In this document: positions 37,083-47,605 of the stretch, in pieces | How the letters are laid out: each line of letters starts with the position of its first letter | How positions within the stretch are numbered: position 1 is the first letter of the stretch | Assembly: GCA_009760855.2 (NCBI GenBank) | Contig: WPIO01000055.1 | Span: forward strand, 2,092,501 to 2,156,500 | Source of the DNA: Cristatella mucedo | Taxonomy: Eukaryota > Bryozoa > Phylactolaemata > Cristatellidae | Length of the DNA: 64,000 nucleotides | Reading direction: 5' to 3' | The notes under the pieces: model-generated | Told to the model about the DNA's origin: nothing | The model's database searches: none | The model's input: the letters and a program-made list of their open reading frames with translations, nothing else | Translations under genes and position numbers: made by a program

Positions 37083-37799
37083 CTGCGTAGATCGGAAGGA
37101 AGGCCGCCCGCCCGCACCATGATGGACGGCTGACTATGCGATAAAAGATGAGTCCGAATGAGCGGGTTGTATGCTCACTAGCGCAAGCCGCTATGCAATG
37201 CAAGCACTGGTGTTGCTTTCAGCGGTTGCAACAGAATTCTGTAGGAAGCGCTTGCTCTATCATGGTGTTAATTTTTCGACGCCTTTTCGTCTGGCCAAGT
37301 TTGGTTGTTATTGTTCGTGAGTGCGTTCGCGCTCGCATGACCCGTGGCGCCCGGTGTTTCACCGAGCTAGTCCTGGGAGAAATGAATCCCAGAGAATCTG
37401 GGAGCAGTAATAAGCCAGCATGAGTAGGGTAAGTTTAGGATATAGTATAAAGATTCGCGTGAGGGATAATTGCTCTGGAGGTATCCGGGCGGGCCGAAGA
37501 GTAGGAAATAAGAATTTTGTGGAGACACGATAGCAACGTGAGACGCTATGTAATCTGTAACGTGTTGATTCGTTAAGGTAGTTGGCCAACTGGCAATCGC
37601 TCGCGTTCATCTCGCTACGGATGTCTCAATGACTTTCGACCTACGATGCAAGATAAACGGACAAAATATAACAAAGAGACACAGCGGAACCGCTCGCTTC
37701 TCGGATGCGGTTCGAGTCTGAGTTGGACGAGCTCATTAAACCTGACTCCCGATCTCCGCGCTGTCAGATTTTGGAGAGCTGCATGTATCATCCCAAATG
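37083..37799. other. Intergenic; nothing recognised
   Basis: No repeat end or conserved frame seen. Confidence 0.4.
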
Positions 37800-37988
37800 T
37801 GAGCCGTGATGGCACACTAGGTAAGGCGGTTGCTTTCACGACCTCGGTCCCGAGGTCGTGGGTTCGATTCCTGCGGTGGGCGGTCCTTTATCGCCACTGC
37901 AAGCGGTGGTGATAGCCTTAAAGGCTCTCCTGTCGCTATACAAAGAGAGGCTGTTTATTCAGCTAGGATTTATTTATTTTTATATGTC
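37800..37988 (+). repeat. Type I SINE, best-preserved copy
   Basis: gagccgtgatggcacactaggtaaggcgg head, B box gggttcgattcctgc, core aagcggtggtgatagcc..., end aggctgtttattcagct and a TTTA-rich tail. The tRNA-like anticodon-arm region is a strong inverted repeat (cgacctcggtcccgaggtcg). Confidence 0.9.
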
Positions 37989-40109
37989 AGCCCGTTGGAT
38001 GGCTGGCATCGCTATTTCGAATTGTCGAGTCTTTGGATATTCGTTTGATGGGTGATCTCAGTTACAGCTTGCTGTTGTACATTTTCAGTTTGGTTATCGT
38101 CGCGAACAGCACGGAAACGGCCAGCCAATGAGAAACACCGCCAGTTTATTCCACTACGCACGGAGAAGGGGGAAGCACGACTCTCTTCGCCTTTCTCGCA
38201 CGCCGGAGTCCCCCCCCCCGACTGCCTCGTCACAGCAATCGCTGAGAGCACATCGCGACCGCATATCACATCGTGTGTCACCGCCCATTCGTATAACGAT
38301 CAGCGGGCAGTGTCATAAAAAACGAAACCGCAGCTTTTATTAAGGCACGAGGATAAAGAGAAGAAACCGGAAGGATAAAGAGGAGAAACCAGAAGAGAAG
38401 AAACCGGAAGGCAAAGGGAAGATACCAGATTGAGCTCAGGGGCCGGTGTGTTTCAGATCCACATCTGATAGGTGTGAAGTGTGGTGGTTACCTATTGCAG
38501 CAAAGCTTGGAGGTGTTGCTTTATGGTTTGACTACGTACCTAGCCAAGACGACGATATGAGGTATTCAATCCATGATTGATTCGATTATGATAGCGTTGC
38601 TCCATTGTGGATCTAGCGAACTTGTTTGCCAGCTGGCGAATTTAACGCTGAAAAAACCTGTTTCCACGGTGTGGATTTGAACAGCTAACCTCTACGGTTG
38701 TCGATCTGTTCGATGGGATTTGTGTGTGCTTGTTTGATTGTTATACGTGGGTTTCCTACTTTGCACCTCTTGGTCGAGCACGTTTGCGTGGAGTGAGCTC
38801 GGTTCCAGCGGCTCTCGTATCCTTGTCTTTATAAGGGCTACTGAATCCTTTGTGCTTTTTCCGTGCATGGATGATTGAGTAATGATTCGAGCGCGGCATT
38901 GAGTGCATCCCTCTAGTGTATCTGTCGAAATAGTGATAGCGAGGTCCATTGCTCAACCAGTGCGAGATTAAGTCTCGATCTTTAGCCGTTTCTTGTTGTT
39001 CTTGCAGACTTTGTTTGCATTATAAGAAACTTTGTTTGTAAGCGCTTTGGAAATTTCGCTATGGTTGAAATGGTACTGTTTTTACGGGTTGAAATATATG
39101 CAATCGATGAATAAGCATGCCGCCCAGCTCCGCCTTGAGCTTGATAGCTACGCGTTGCGTGCAGTTTTTGCGAGATTAGAGCCGAGCTGCGGGCTGCTCG
39201 CAGCGAATTCCTGATGTCGCATGGTGTCGCATGATGTTCCCGTTCGTCCTTCGCTTCATTAAAACTGCAGCAGCAGCGCACGGGATTAAAGAGTTTGAAG
39301 CTTTGGTCGCGTATGAGGCGTCTCTTGGTAAGGGAATGATGCGACCCACTCGGGTCAGTTCGTTCGATGACGATACGTCAGAGTCATCACTCTCTGATCG
39401 TTGACGTGCTAGCTTCGTCAAGAGGAGAATCATTTGTTGGCTTAGAATAGGTTTAAAGGACGGGTCATATAATCGAGCATGCGATCGTAGTGGAGCAGCA
39501 AGAGTCCTTGGCCAAGGAGGCGAGTTTTCTTTTTAAGTACGACACGCATTGATCCGACGCAATTTTTTCAATTTGGCAATCGAAATGCTCTCGCTGTCAG
39601 TTATTGTTCATCGCTACTGCGATGTGCGATCTTTCTGCCTTTTCTCTGGCTTCTCGTGTCTCTTGATTATAACAAAAGGACATTTAGTCCCTTGCGCTCT
39701 ATTGGGCCTCGATACTGTCAGGTGTGGTACCACAGGTACGATCAGTCCCATTCCGGATTCCTATTTCGTCGTTGGGGCTATCGGTCTGTCTCCTTATTCT
39801 TTGCATTTCTTCTCTGCGAGGGGTTGCAAGAAGTCCGCTTTAGGCATGTCGAAGACAATCTTTGCGGATTCAACAGCCTCATTTATATAGCGGTAGAAGA
39901 GCCTTATCGACTATCACCACGGCTTGCATTTGGCAATAAAGAGTCGCCAAACTTCGTAATTCTAAACCACAACCTCGGTCGTGAAGAGCGAGCACCCTAC
40001 CTCCTGGGCTGTCACTCCAAGGCACGAGAAGCAGCACGTGACGATGGAGGCCATCTCCATGGAGATTATTGTCTGACTTATGACCTGCCTACTATAAGAG
40101 ACCCCGGTC
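37989..40109. other. Intergenic; no gene recognised
   Basis: Includes a short purine-rich direct repeat of gaaaccggaaggataaagaggag type at 38,355-38,425. Otherwise unique-looking sequence. Confidence 0.4.
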
Positions 40110-40255
40110 TTGGAGCAACGGTCTGCCGGTCTGCCGGTCGGTCGGTCGGTCTGCCGGTCGGCCGGTCGGTCTGCCGGTCGGCCGGTCGGTGGGTCGGTCT
40201 GCCGGCCGGCCGGTCGGTCGGTCTGCCGGCCGGTCGGTCGGTCGGTCGGCCGGTG
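40110..40255 (+). repeat. (GGTC/GGTCTGCC)n tandem repeat
   Basis: About 145 bp of GGTC-based repeats with TGCC and GGCC variants. Arg-Ser-Val-Gly type frames through it are repeat artefacts. ATCGATTGCA repeats follow at 40,375-40,430. Confidence 0.92.
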
Positions 40256-40430
40256 AGTGCGAGCGCCGAGCGCGAGCAGCCGTAGCCTGCCAGTCGTAGC
40301 CAGTCGGCCGGAAGTCGTATCAGCCTTAAGATGCCATTGTTGTGCTTTTCCTGATATGTCGCTGTCGCCAGCGCCGATTGCAGAGCATCGATTGCTTGCA
40401 TCGATTGCATCGATTGCAGAGCATCGATCG

Positions 40431-41289
40431 AGCGCCGTTTCGCTTTGCGCCTGCGTATTTCCAGCATCCGGTCTTTTCGCGTTGCACGCGTTTTACCCAA
40501 AATAGTTGAGGTTACGCGGTCTTTACCGCGCGGCTCGCCGGAAGCTCACTATGCCACGAACTCGCGAACCCGGGATGTACACAAGTCGAGAGGTCGCGAA
40601 CCTTCTTTAGCGCTGTCGCTTGCGTAGCCTTTACGAATGCAGACGAACGCAAAGCGCAGCGAGCGTTAACGTCTTTAACGTCGAATGCACAAAGGTCGCT
40701 CGAATGAGACTCACGCAAGCGTCACGTGACCGCGAGAGAATCGCCTGATAGGCCGGCGCTCCAGCGACTGTAACTGGGCAATGAGAGAGAGCAAGCCGTA
40801 GCGTCATCGCTGTGTGCACATTCAAAAGTGTCTAGAGTGGGCGAAACTTTGAGATCCGTCGTCGGAGAAAGGAGTGCATTACATGAAGCAGTTGTCGGAG
40901 TTCCAGCGCGTAAATGAACACTCGTGCGTCGCGTGCACGACCTTTGCTCTCAGCGCACGTCCGACGCTCAGACGTGCGCTCAGCGTATGATAAAGCGGAG
41001 AATCAGCATAAGATAGGAAAAAGAGCTCGTCACAGCTGCAAATGGTAAGCAGCGGCGGAGGCCGTATCTCGACTCAGCTGACTAACTGAACGACGGCAAC
41101 GTCTCTGCTTTAATTAAGTAGGTCAACCTTTTACGAAACAGCGTCCTCTCTCCTGCGGCCGACATCCTTTCCAGCCGTCACGAGCTGCCGCGTCCAAGAC
41201 AATCGCTACCTCAACTGCTAGCCTGCTGACTTAGCTATGCTTCCAACCTTCTCTTCGTTGCGTGAGAGGAATTGGCTTGCGCGCATGCG
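40431..41289. other. Intergenic; nothing recognised
   Basis: Moderately GC-rich, without repeat ends or conserved frames. Confidence 0.4.
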
Positions 41290-41400
41290 CACGCCAAAAG
41301 CCGCTTGCGCTTTCAGTGCGCTAGAGAAAACTCTCCGTCGTTACACGCACTCGGTCTTTGTGGCTTAGTTGAGTTACAGATGGAGGTACGTTGCATTGCA
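41290..41400 (+). repeat. LINE B tail fragment
   Basis: gtgcgctagagaaaactctcc...ggcttagttgagttacagatggaggtac matches the plus-orientation LINE B terminus at 56,330-56,400. Confidence 0.65.
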
Positions 41401-41975
41401 TCGCCTCACCGCGCGAGTGCATTTACAAGGCTGGCTGGCTGGCTTCACACCAGTGAGCCAGCGAGCTGTGGTCGCGTCGTTGTAGTGCTGAATTCCGAGC
41501 CGCGATCTAGGTAGCTCTGATGGCCGCTATGCTGCTTACATGTTCGTGCAAGAAGGACCGCTCTTAGCACTCTCGGCTAGTTCTCGCCATAGCTGGCAGC
41601 GTTTGCTGTAACCTCGCTTGCCACCCTCGCTCGCTGTCTGACTGTGGAGTATTCAGCTCACCAGTTCCGTCTTTCTCTCCTATTCGCACGGCGTTTATGG
41701 CGCTCGATCTCGTCCTGCTACAGCGAGTACATCGTACAGCGAGTCCTGCTACAGCGAGTACATCGCCGCCTTCAGCGGCTGAGGCCAGTGTAGTGCTGCG
41801 CAGCGGTCAAACCCTGAAAATGGGCGGGGCACTGACTGGAATGTCATGTCGACCGGATTGCGGTAGCTGATAGATTATTAGCGGTTCATCATTTAGAAGG
41901 ATTAGGAAGCGGTATTGTGTCACATTTTGGTTAGGCTGCAAAGAAGGCTCGTGTAGTGGTCGGTCAGCCGCACTA

Positions 41976-42114
41976 TGCTGGCCTCGATGCTCGCCGGCCT
42001 CAATGCTCGCTGGCCTCAATGCTCGCTGGCCTCAATGCTCGCTGGCCTCAATGCTCGCTGGCCTCAATGCTCGCTGGCCTCAATGCTCGCTGGCCTCACT
42101 GCTCGCTGGCCTAC
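41976..42114 (+). repeat. 16-bp minisatellite at a LINE A 5' end
   Basis: About eight copies of ctcgctggcctcaatg run straight into the LINE A body at 42,115. The unit resembles LINE A's own sequence there (cttgctggcctaccgg at about 58,212). Confidence 0.92.
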
Positions 42115-42375
42115 TGGCATGTGCAATCAGGCGATTACAGCTGGAGCAAAACTCTGCAGCTAGGCTTGTCTGTCGTGAGCGTGGCAGTTGCCACATCACA
42201 CCACTTCTCGCCGACCTGCACTGGCTACCAGTCAAGCAACGGATTGACTTCAAGGTTTTGTCGCTCACTTTTAGGTCCCTTCATTCTTTGGCTCCAGCCT
42301 ACCTATCAAATCTACTCCACCACCAGGACAAGCTTCGTACCACCCGCTTTTCGGAATCTAACCGTGTACTTATAC

Positions 42376-42826
42376 CGTGAAGGAACACGACGCTTGTAGC
42401 CTGCGAGCACTGGGCGGAGACCTCGCGATGACTCTCTCAGACTGCCTACGCAGCCGCAAGCTCACGACCGGTCGATGGGCAGACGATGACTCGGCAGTCC
42501 TGCCCAAATCCATGCATTGGCGGCAGATGGCATCTGCGGGGGACATCAATCTATCACAAACTGCCGCCAGCTGTCGGGCGGGTTCGGAACGGACAATGAC
42601 CCGACAGTGCGAAAAACAACGCATGCATGAAATATAAGGGCTGCGGAAGGTGTACAACAGGAGGGGAGGGGAGGGCGAGATCCCTCGACGCCGGCAGCCG
42701 TCTAGTGTGTGTAGACTGGGCTTGGTCGGCGTAGCTTGAAATAAAGGTTTTGGTGCTGGAGCCAGCAGACTTGCTGCTCGGTCGCGCTACCCAGCCCGAC
42801 GACAGGTCGTGCGGAGGGCTGTCACA
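42376..42826 (+). repeat. 5' LTR of the Gmr1-like element
   Basis: Starts CGTGAAGG (TGTGAAGG in the 3' copy) and ends TGTCACA, so TG...CA termini with one substitution. Contains a TATA-like gaaatataagg at about 42,629 and AATAAA at about 42,741. A few substitutions and small indels separate it from the 3' LTR. Confidence 0.95.
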
Positions 42827-42847
42827 TTTGGTGGCAGCGGTGGGATC
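42827..42847 (+). promoter_or_regulatory. Presumed primer-binding site region
   Basis: tttggtggcagcggtggg directly follows the 5' LTR, where a tRNA 3' end anneals in LTR elements. The tRNA is not identified. Confidence 0.5.
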
Positions 42848-42899
42848 TAGGACGGTCTCTCCACCGGGATCTAAGTGAGTATAAGCTTGCAAGCTGTGC

Positions 42900-44525
42900 A
42901 TGCCAACGCGCTCTGGTCTGAAATACCAGGGAATGGCAAGTGCTAATGCGACCGATGAGGCGTCGCGGGGCACCATCGAAGGCATGCTTCAGCTGATGCG
43001 AGCCGAGTGGAAGCAACAGGCGACAGTACGCGAGGAACGGGAGGCGAAGGAGCGGCGGGAACGCGAGGAACGAGAGGCGAAGGAGCAGCAAGAAAAAGAG
43101 GAGCGGCGGGAACGAACACAGTGGCAAGAGATGATAACGCAAATGTCAAGCAACACCAAACACAACGGAGTAACTCGGTCGGTACCCTCTGGACCCAACA
43201 TGATGCCTGGCCTCACCCTCGTAAAGATGACCGAGCAGGACGACTCAGAGGCGTATTTGCTTACTTTCGAGCGGCTCATGCGGGCCCACGGAGTCGCAGA
43301 GGAGCACTGGCCTGCTACACTGGCCCCTTTCCTGGTCGGCAAGGCCCAGCAGGCTTACCATGCCCTGCCGGATGAGGACTGTGGGACCTACGAGGTGGTT
43401 AAACAGGCGATATTAAGGAAGTGTAGCATTACACCAGAAACCTTTCGGGGGAGGTTTCGGGAGTCGAGGAAGGACAGGAACGAATCCTTCTATGACTTTG
43501 CAGCCAGGCTCACAGATTATTGTGATAAGTGGTGCCGGGATTGCAGAACGGTGGACGATGTAAAGGACGCCATTATTTTGGAGCAGTTGGTTTCAACACT
43601 ACCGACCGATGTACAAATCTGGGTGCGGGAACGACGACCCAAATCGAGTACGGAGGCTTCGCACCTTGCCGACGACTATGTGGAGGCTCGGGGACCACGT
43701 GAAGCAGGCGGCACAAGCAACGGAGCCGGAGACCAGAGCGGCCACAAGGCTGCAGGGATCACGTCGGCTAGGGTGAGTACCATGCACCAGGGTACATCAT
43801 CCGTGCCAGACAGAAAGTTCTCTGATGCAAAGTGCTTCAAGTGCGGGTTACGGGGGCATTTTTCGCGCACGTGCCCCGGCAAAGCATACTTCTGTGGTAA
43901 CGGCATGCTGCCAGGAACGAGGAGACATGGGATAGTGGACGGCCAATTCGTGCGTGGCATCGTGCTCGATACGGGCTGCACGAGGACGATGGTTCGCAGT
44001 GACCTGGTACCACCGGGGAACCTGATCAGGGATGCTACGATTACCATCCGATGTGCTCACGGAGACACCTCAGTGTACCACTTAGCACAGGTGTGCATGG
44101 AGGTGAGTGGAATAACCATCCAGACGGTGGCAGCAGTAGCTTGGAACCTACTCAAGGATGTGCTGCTCGGTACGGAAATACCACAGTTTCAACTTCTGCT
44201 GGGGATGGCGTTACCGATTGGCTATAACCGGGAAGAGATCAAGGAAAACTACTTGGTCACGACCCGAGCCCAAGCCAAGGAGCCTGACAGGCTTGTGGAG
44301 CAGGAGGGGACCCAGCCACCCCAGTCAGGAGCTGAGTCAACACCAGGAGAGCAGGTTTTGGACCCCGAGCTGCTGCTTGGGGCCCAATTCGAGGAGGACC
44401 TTTTCAGAGCGGGCGCGAACGGAGGAGACTTACCCGCCGGAGAGACGGGAATGCAGGCCGAACCACCAGAAAGAGTTGGAGACCCGACCGGCCGGAGAGA
44501 CAGCCGAGCCCGTTGTCGGGCTTAG
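42900..44525 (+). CDS. gag-pr: Gag-protease polyprotein with SCAN-like capsid
   Basis: 541 codons. Residues about 30-80 are a charged coiled coil (repeated EEREAKERRE-like units). Residues about 95-265 form the capsid; its C-terminal half (FRGRFRESRKD, ILEQLVSTLPTDVQIWVRE, ASHLADDYVEAR) follows the SCAN-domain pattern. A CCHC zinc knuckle, CFKCGLRGHFSRTC, lies at 43,833-43,874. The aspartic protease follows, with VLDTGCTRTMV as the active site and DVLLGTEIP near its end. The frame is intact, unlike the rest of pol. The ATG at 42,900 is about 70 bp after the 5' LTR. Confidence 0.88.
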   Translation: MPTRSGLKYQGMASANATDEASRGTIEGMLQLMRAEWKQQATVREEREAKERREREEREAKEQQEKEERRERTQWQEMITQMSSNTKHNGVTRSVPSGPNMMPGLTLVKMTEQDDSEAYLLTFERLMRAHGVAEEHWPATLAPFLVGKAQQAYHALPDEDCGTYEVVKQAILRKCSITPETFRGRFRESRKDRNESFYDFAARLTDYCDKWCRDCRTVDDVKDAIILEQLVSTLPTDVQIWVRERRPKSSTEASHLADDYVEARGPREAGGTSNGAGDQSGHKAAGITSARVSTMHQGTSSVPDRKFSDAKCFKCGLRGHFSRTCPGKAYFCGNGMLPGTRRHGIVDGQFVRGIVLDTGCTRTMVRSDLVPPGNLIRDATITIRCAHGDTSVYHLAQVCMEVSGITIQTVAAVAWNLLKDVLLGTEIPQFQLLLGMALPIGYNREEIKENYLVTTRAQAKEPDRLVEQEGTQPPQSGAESTPGEQVLDPELLLGAQFEEDLFRAGANGGDLPAGETGMQAEPPERVGDPTGRRDSRARCRA

Positions 44526-44650
44526 CCAGGAGCAATTAATCAAACTCCTGGAGTCGGACTCTAGATTAGACCGGGTGCGAAGGCTGGTCAGAAATAGCCA
44601 GGGACCGAGCACTCATGGCTAGGTGATTGATGGGGTCTGATCTATAGGAG

Positions 44651-45412
44651 ATGGACCACCCGGAGGGCCGGCCCACAGCCCGTAAACCAGCTGATTCTGC
44701 CACAACCCTGTCAGAGCAGAGTGGTGAGACTAGCACACTCACTTCCACTGGCAGGACCCCCGGGGAAGAAAAAACGACGGACAGAACTCTGGAGGAGATT
44801 TTTTTTAGCCGTCGGTACGACGGGACGTCGAACGGTACTGCCGGAGCTGCCTGCCTTGCAAAAGGTGAGATATGCGTGTTCCAAAACCGGCCCCGGTTAA
44901 TTCCACTACCAATAATTGATGTGCCTTTCAGACGCATCAGCATGGACCTCGTAGGCCCGATCACCAGGAGCCGATCGGGCAATGAGTACATCCTAGTGGT
45001 CTGTGATTACGCGACGAGGTATCCGGAAGCTGTGCCACTTCGAAAGATTGATGCGGCCAGTATAGCCAAGGAGCTGATGGAAATATTCTCTCGGGTAGGA
45101 GTACCCGAAGAGATCCTAACGGATCAAGGATAGAACTTCACTGGGAAGTTGCTGAGGGAGCTATACAGACTGCTACGTATCAAAGCTCTCAGGACCAGTC
45201 CCTACCATCCCCGGACAGATGGCCTGGTTGAGAGGTTCAACCAGACGTTGAAGGCCATGCTGCGAAAGACCGAGGACCAAGAAGGAGGTGATTGGGACCG
45301 ACTACTCCAGTACGTCTTGTTTGCCTATAGGGAGGTCCCCCAAGCATCGACGGGATTCTCGCCGTTCGAGCTGCTGTACGGCCGAGACGTTCGAGGCCCA
45401 AGGACTCCGTGC
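44651..45412 (+). pseudogene. Integrase domain, broken, upstream of RT
   Basis: A zinc-finger remnant (YCRSCLPCK in a shifted frame near 44,840) precedes the DDE core: SMDLVGPITRSRSGNEYILV (first Asp), ILTDQG (second Asp) followed by an in-frame stop at 45,131, then SPYHPRTDGLVERFNQ (Glu) and AYREVPQASTGFSPFELLYG. The sequence is clearly Ty3/gypsy integrase. The part after VRGP is cut by a LINE A tail insertion and the integrase C-terminus is not found beyond it, so some sequence is lost. Confidence 0.88.
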
Positions 45413-45612
45413 ACTACTGCATGCACTACTACTTGCATGCTGACCCTGTGCATGTCACCCCTAACCATATTATTCCTTTCGTTTGTTTTTCAAGCATGAT
45501 TTTACTTACCATTCCATTGCATTTCACTTTACAGCAAATGTAAAGCGCCTAGAGAGAGATTAAGTTCTCTGAGGGCGCTTTATCAAGTGAATTATTATTA
45601 TTATTATTACTG
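45413..45612 (+). mobile_element. LINE A 3'-end insertion in integrase
   Basis: Starts near actacttgcatgctgaccctgtgcatg, ends with the tail and (ATT)n. About 200 bp, no coding part. Confidence 0.92.
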
Positions 45613-45627
45613 CGAACCTATAGTGGG

Positions 45628-47057
45628 GTGTTTAGCAGGCAGCCAGGAAGGACTTATCGAATCCCCCGTGCGTTCAGGGAACAGGTGCAGCAAGAGGTAG
45701 ATGAGATGGTTGAGGAGGGGATCATTGAGCGGTCGAGCAGCGATTGGCGTTCGCCCGTAGTGGTAGTGCCAAAAAAGTATGGCACCCTACGCCTCTGCAT
45801 AGACTACCGGAAAGTGAATGCACTCTCAAGAGTGGATGCTTACCCACAATGCCACGGATCGAAGACCTAATCGACTGCTTGGGGGACAGGCCCGATTCAT
45901 TACCACCTTGGACCTCACGAAGGGATACTCGGGCAAGTCCCGATGGCTGTGGATAGCCAGCACATTACAGCCTTCACGGCAGGAGCCGACTTGTATCAAT
46001 TCCGAATGATGCCATTTGGTCTTCAAGGAGCACCTGCCACGTTCCAGAGACTCATGAATCAGGTCATCCAGGGACAGGAAGCCTTCGCTGGCTCATATTT
46101 GGATGCTGACCCTGTGCATGTCACCCCTAACCGTGTTATTCATTTTGTTTGTTTATCAAGCACGATTTTACTCACCATTTCAATTGCATTTCCCTTAGCA
46201 GCAAATGTAGAGCGCCTAGAGAGAGATTAAGTTCTCTGAGGGCACTTTATCAAGTGCATTATTATTATTATATACACAGCAAAACCTGGAAAGAACACTT
46301 GGATCACCTACAGGCAGTACTAGGGAGACTGTCTCGGGCAGGCCTCACGGCCAATCTGAGGAAATGTCAAATGGCTATGCCTCGTTGCTCGTATCTGGGC
46401 CACACAGTGGGAAGCGGATCCGTACAGCCGGGTCAGAACAAGGTGCAAGCCGTCCAGGAGTTCCCGAGGCCCATAGCGAAAACTCACGTCCGAGCCTTCT
46501 TAGGACTCACCGGGTACTACAGGAGGTTCATACCCGAATATGCTGCTGTAGCCACGGCACTCACCGACCTAACCCGGAAAGCAGCCCCAGAGAAGGTGTG
46601 CTGGACAAACACCTGCGAGAAAACGTTCCAGACCCTAAAGGACAAGCTTTGTTCAGCACCCATTCGTCGGAACCCGGACTTCTCCAGAGAGTTCTTGCTA
46701 CAGACGGCTGCATCCGACCGAGGGATTGCATCTGTCTTGAGCCAGCTGGACGATAAAGGAGACGACCATCCGGTCGCATACTATAGTAAGAAGTTGTTGC
46801 CTCGGAAAGAAAGATACTCTACGGTCGAGAAAGAATGTCCGGCGATAAGGCAAGGTATGAAAGCTTTTGAAGTGTACCTGTTAGGCCGTCCGTTCATCGT
46901 GGAAACAGACCAGAGGTTGCTGACCTGGTTAGATAGCTTTAAAGAGAGCAATACTCGGCTTACTCGTTGGAGTCTGTCCTTTCAACCATTTCGATACCTT
47001 GTCCGACACAAGGCCAGAAGGCTCAATGGGAATGCAGACGGTTTGTCGCTTGCATAG
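45628..47057 (+). pseudogene. Reverse transcriptase and RNase H domains, broken
   Basis: RT starts at YRIPRAFREQVQQEVDEMV. Motifs GTLRLCIDYRKVN, TTLDLTKGY (after a frameshift near 45,840) and MMPFGLQGAPATFQRLMN are present. The catalytic YLDD is cut after SYLD by an insertion at 46,100-46,275. The sequence resumes at SKTWKEHLDHL, with the thumb/connection (FLGLTGYYRRFIPEY) and RNase H (YSKKLLPRKERYSTVEKE, VETDQ, GNADGLS). The first RNase H aspartate (LQTDAS in the family) is LQTAAS here. No integrase follows before the 3' LTR. Confidence 0.9.
46100..46277 (+). mobile_element. LINE A 3'-end insertion inside the RT YLDD box
   Basis: From gctgaccctgtgcatgtcacc to the tail and (ATT)n. It lies between the codons for SYLD and the following SKTWKEH. 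Confidence 0.92.
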
Positions 47058-47145
47058 GCGGCCACTCGTCAAAGGATCAAAGCAGGACTGGGCACTGGAG
47101 GCCGGCTCCAACTTGCTACAACAGACCACTGGTCTGTTGCCGGAC

Positions 47146-47161
47146 GAGGAGGAGAGAGGGA
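47146..47161 (+). promoter_or_regulatory. Polypurine tract of the LTR element
   Basis: A purine-only run (gaggaggagagaggga) directly abuts the 3' LTR, the position of the plus-strand primer in LTR retrotransposons. Confidence 0.8.
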
Positions 47162-47605
47162 TGTGAAGGAACACGACGCTTTCAGCCTGCGAGCACTGGG
47201 CGGAGACCTCGGCGATGGCTCTCTCAGACCGCCTACGCAGCCGCAAGCTCACGACCGGTCGATGGGCAGACGACGGACGACTCGGCAGTCCTGCCCAAAT
47301 CCATGCATTGGCGGCATCTGCGGGGGACATCAATCTATCACAAACTGCCGCCAGCTGTCGGGCGGGTTCGGAACGGACAATGACCCGACAGTGCGAAAAA
47401 CAACGCATGCATGAAATATAAGGGCTGCGGAAGGTGTACAACAGGAGGGGAGGGCGAGATCCCTCGACGCCGGCAGCCGTCTAGTGTGTGTAGACTGGGC
47501 TTGGTCGGCGTAGCTTGAAATAAAGGTTTTGGTGCTGGAGCCAGCAGACTTGTTGCTCGGTCGCGCTACCCAGCCCGACGACAGGTCGTGCGGAGTGCTG
47601 TCACA
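47162..47605 (+). repeat. 3' LTR of the Gmr1-like element
   Basis: TGTGAAGG...TGTCACA. It differs from the 5' LTR by about seven substitutions and four small indels, for example a missing agatggc near the middle. Confidence 0.95.

Larger units (their letters stand above)
42376..47605 (+). mobile_element. Gmr1-like Ty3/gypsy LTR retrotransposon, complete but disabled
   Basis: Two LTRs (451 and 444 bp) flank gag, protease, integrase, reverse transcriptase and RNase H in that order, bounded by a 5-bp target duplication TATAC (42,371-42,375 and 47,606-47,610). The domains are Ty3/gypsy-type by sequence, but integrase precedes RT as in Ty1/copia; that combination with a SCAN-like capsid defines Gmr1-like elements. 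Two LINE A tails interrupt it, and stops and frameshifts occur in integrase and RT, so it cannot transpose on its own. Confidence 0.92.

Noticed and set aside
37800-37880. Functional tRNA gene (A and B boxes, hairpin)
   Set aside because: No closed cloverleaf acceptor stem, and the same sequence recurs many times with a SINE core attached.
41976-42114. CRISPR array
   Set aside because: 16-bp head-to-tail units without spacers, in animal DNA beside a LINE; it is a minisatellite.
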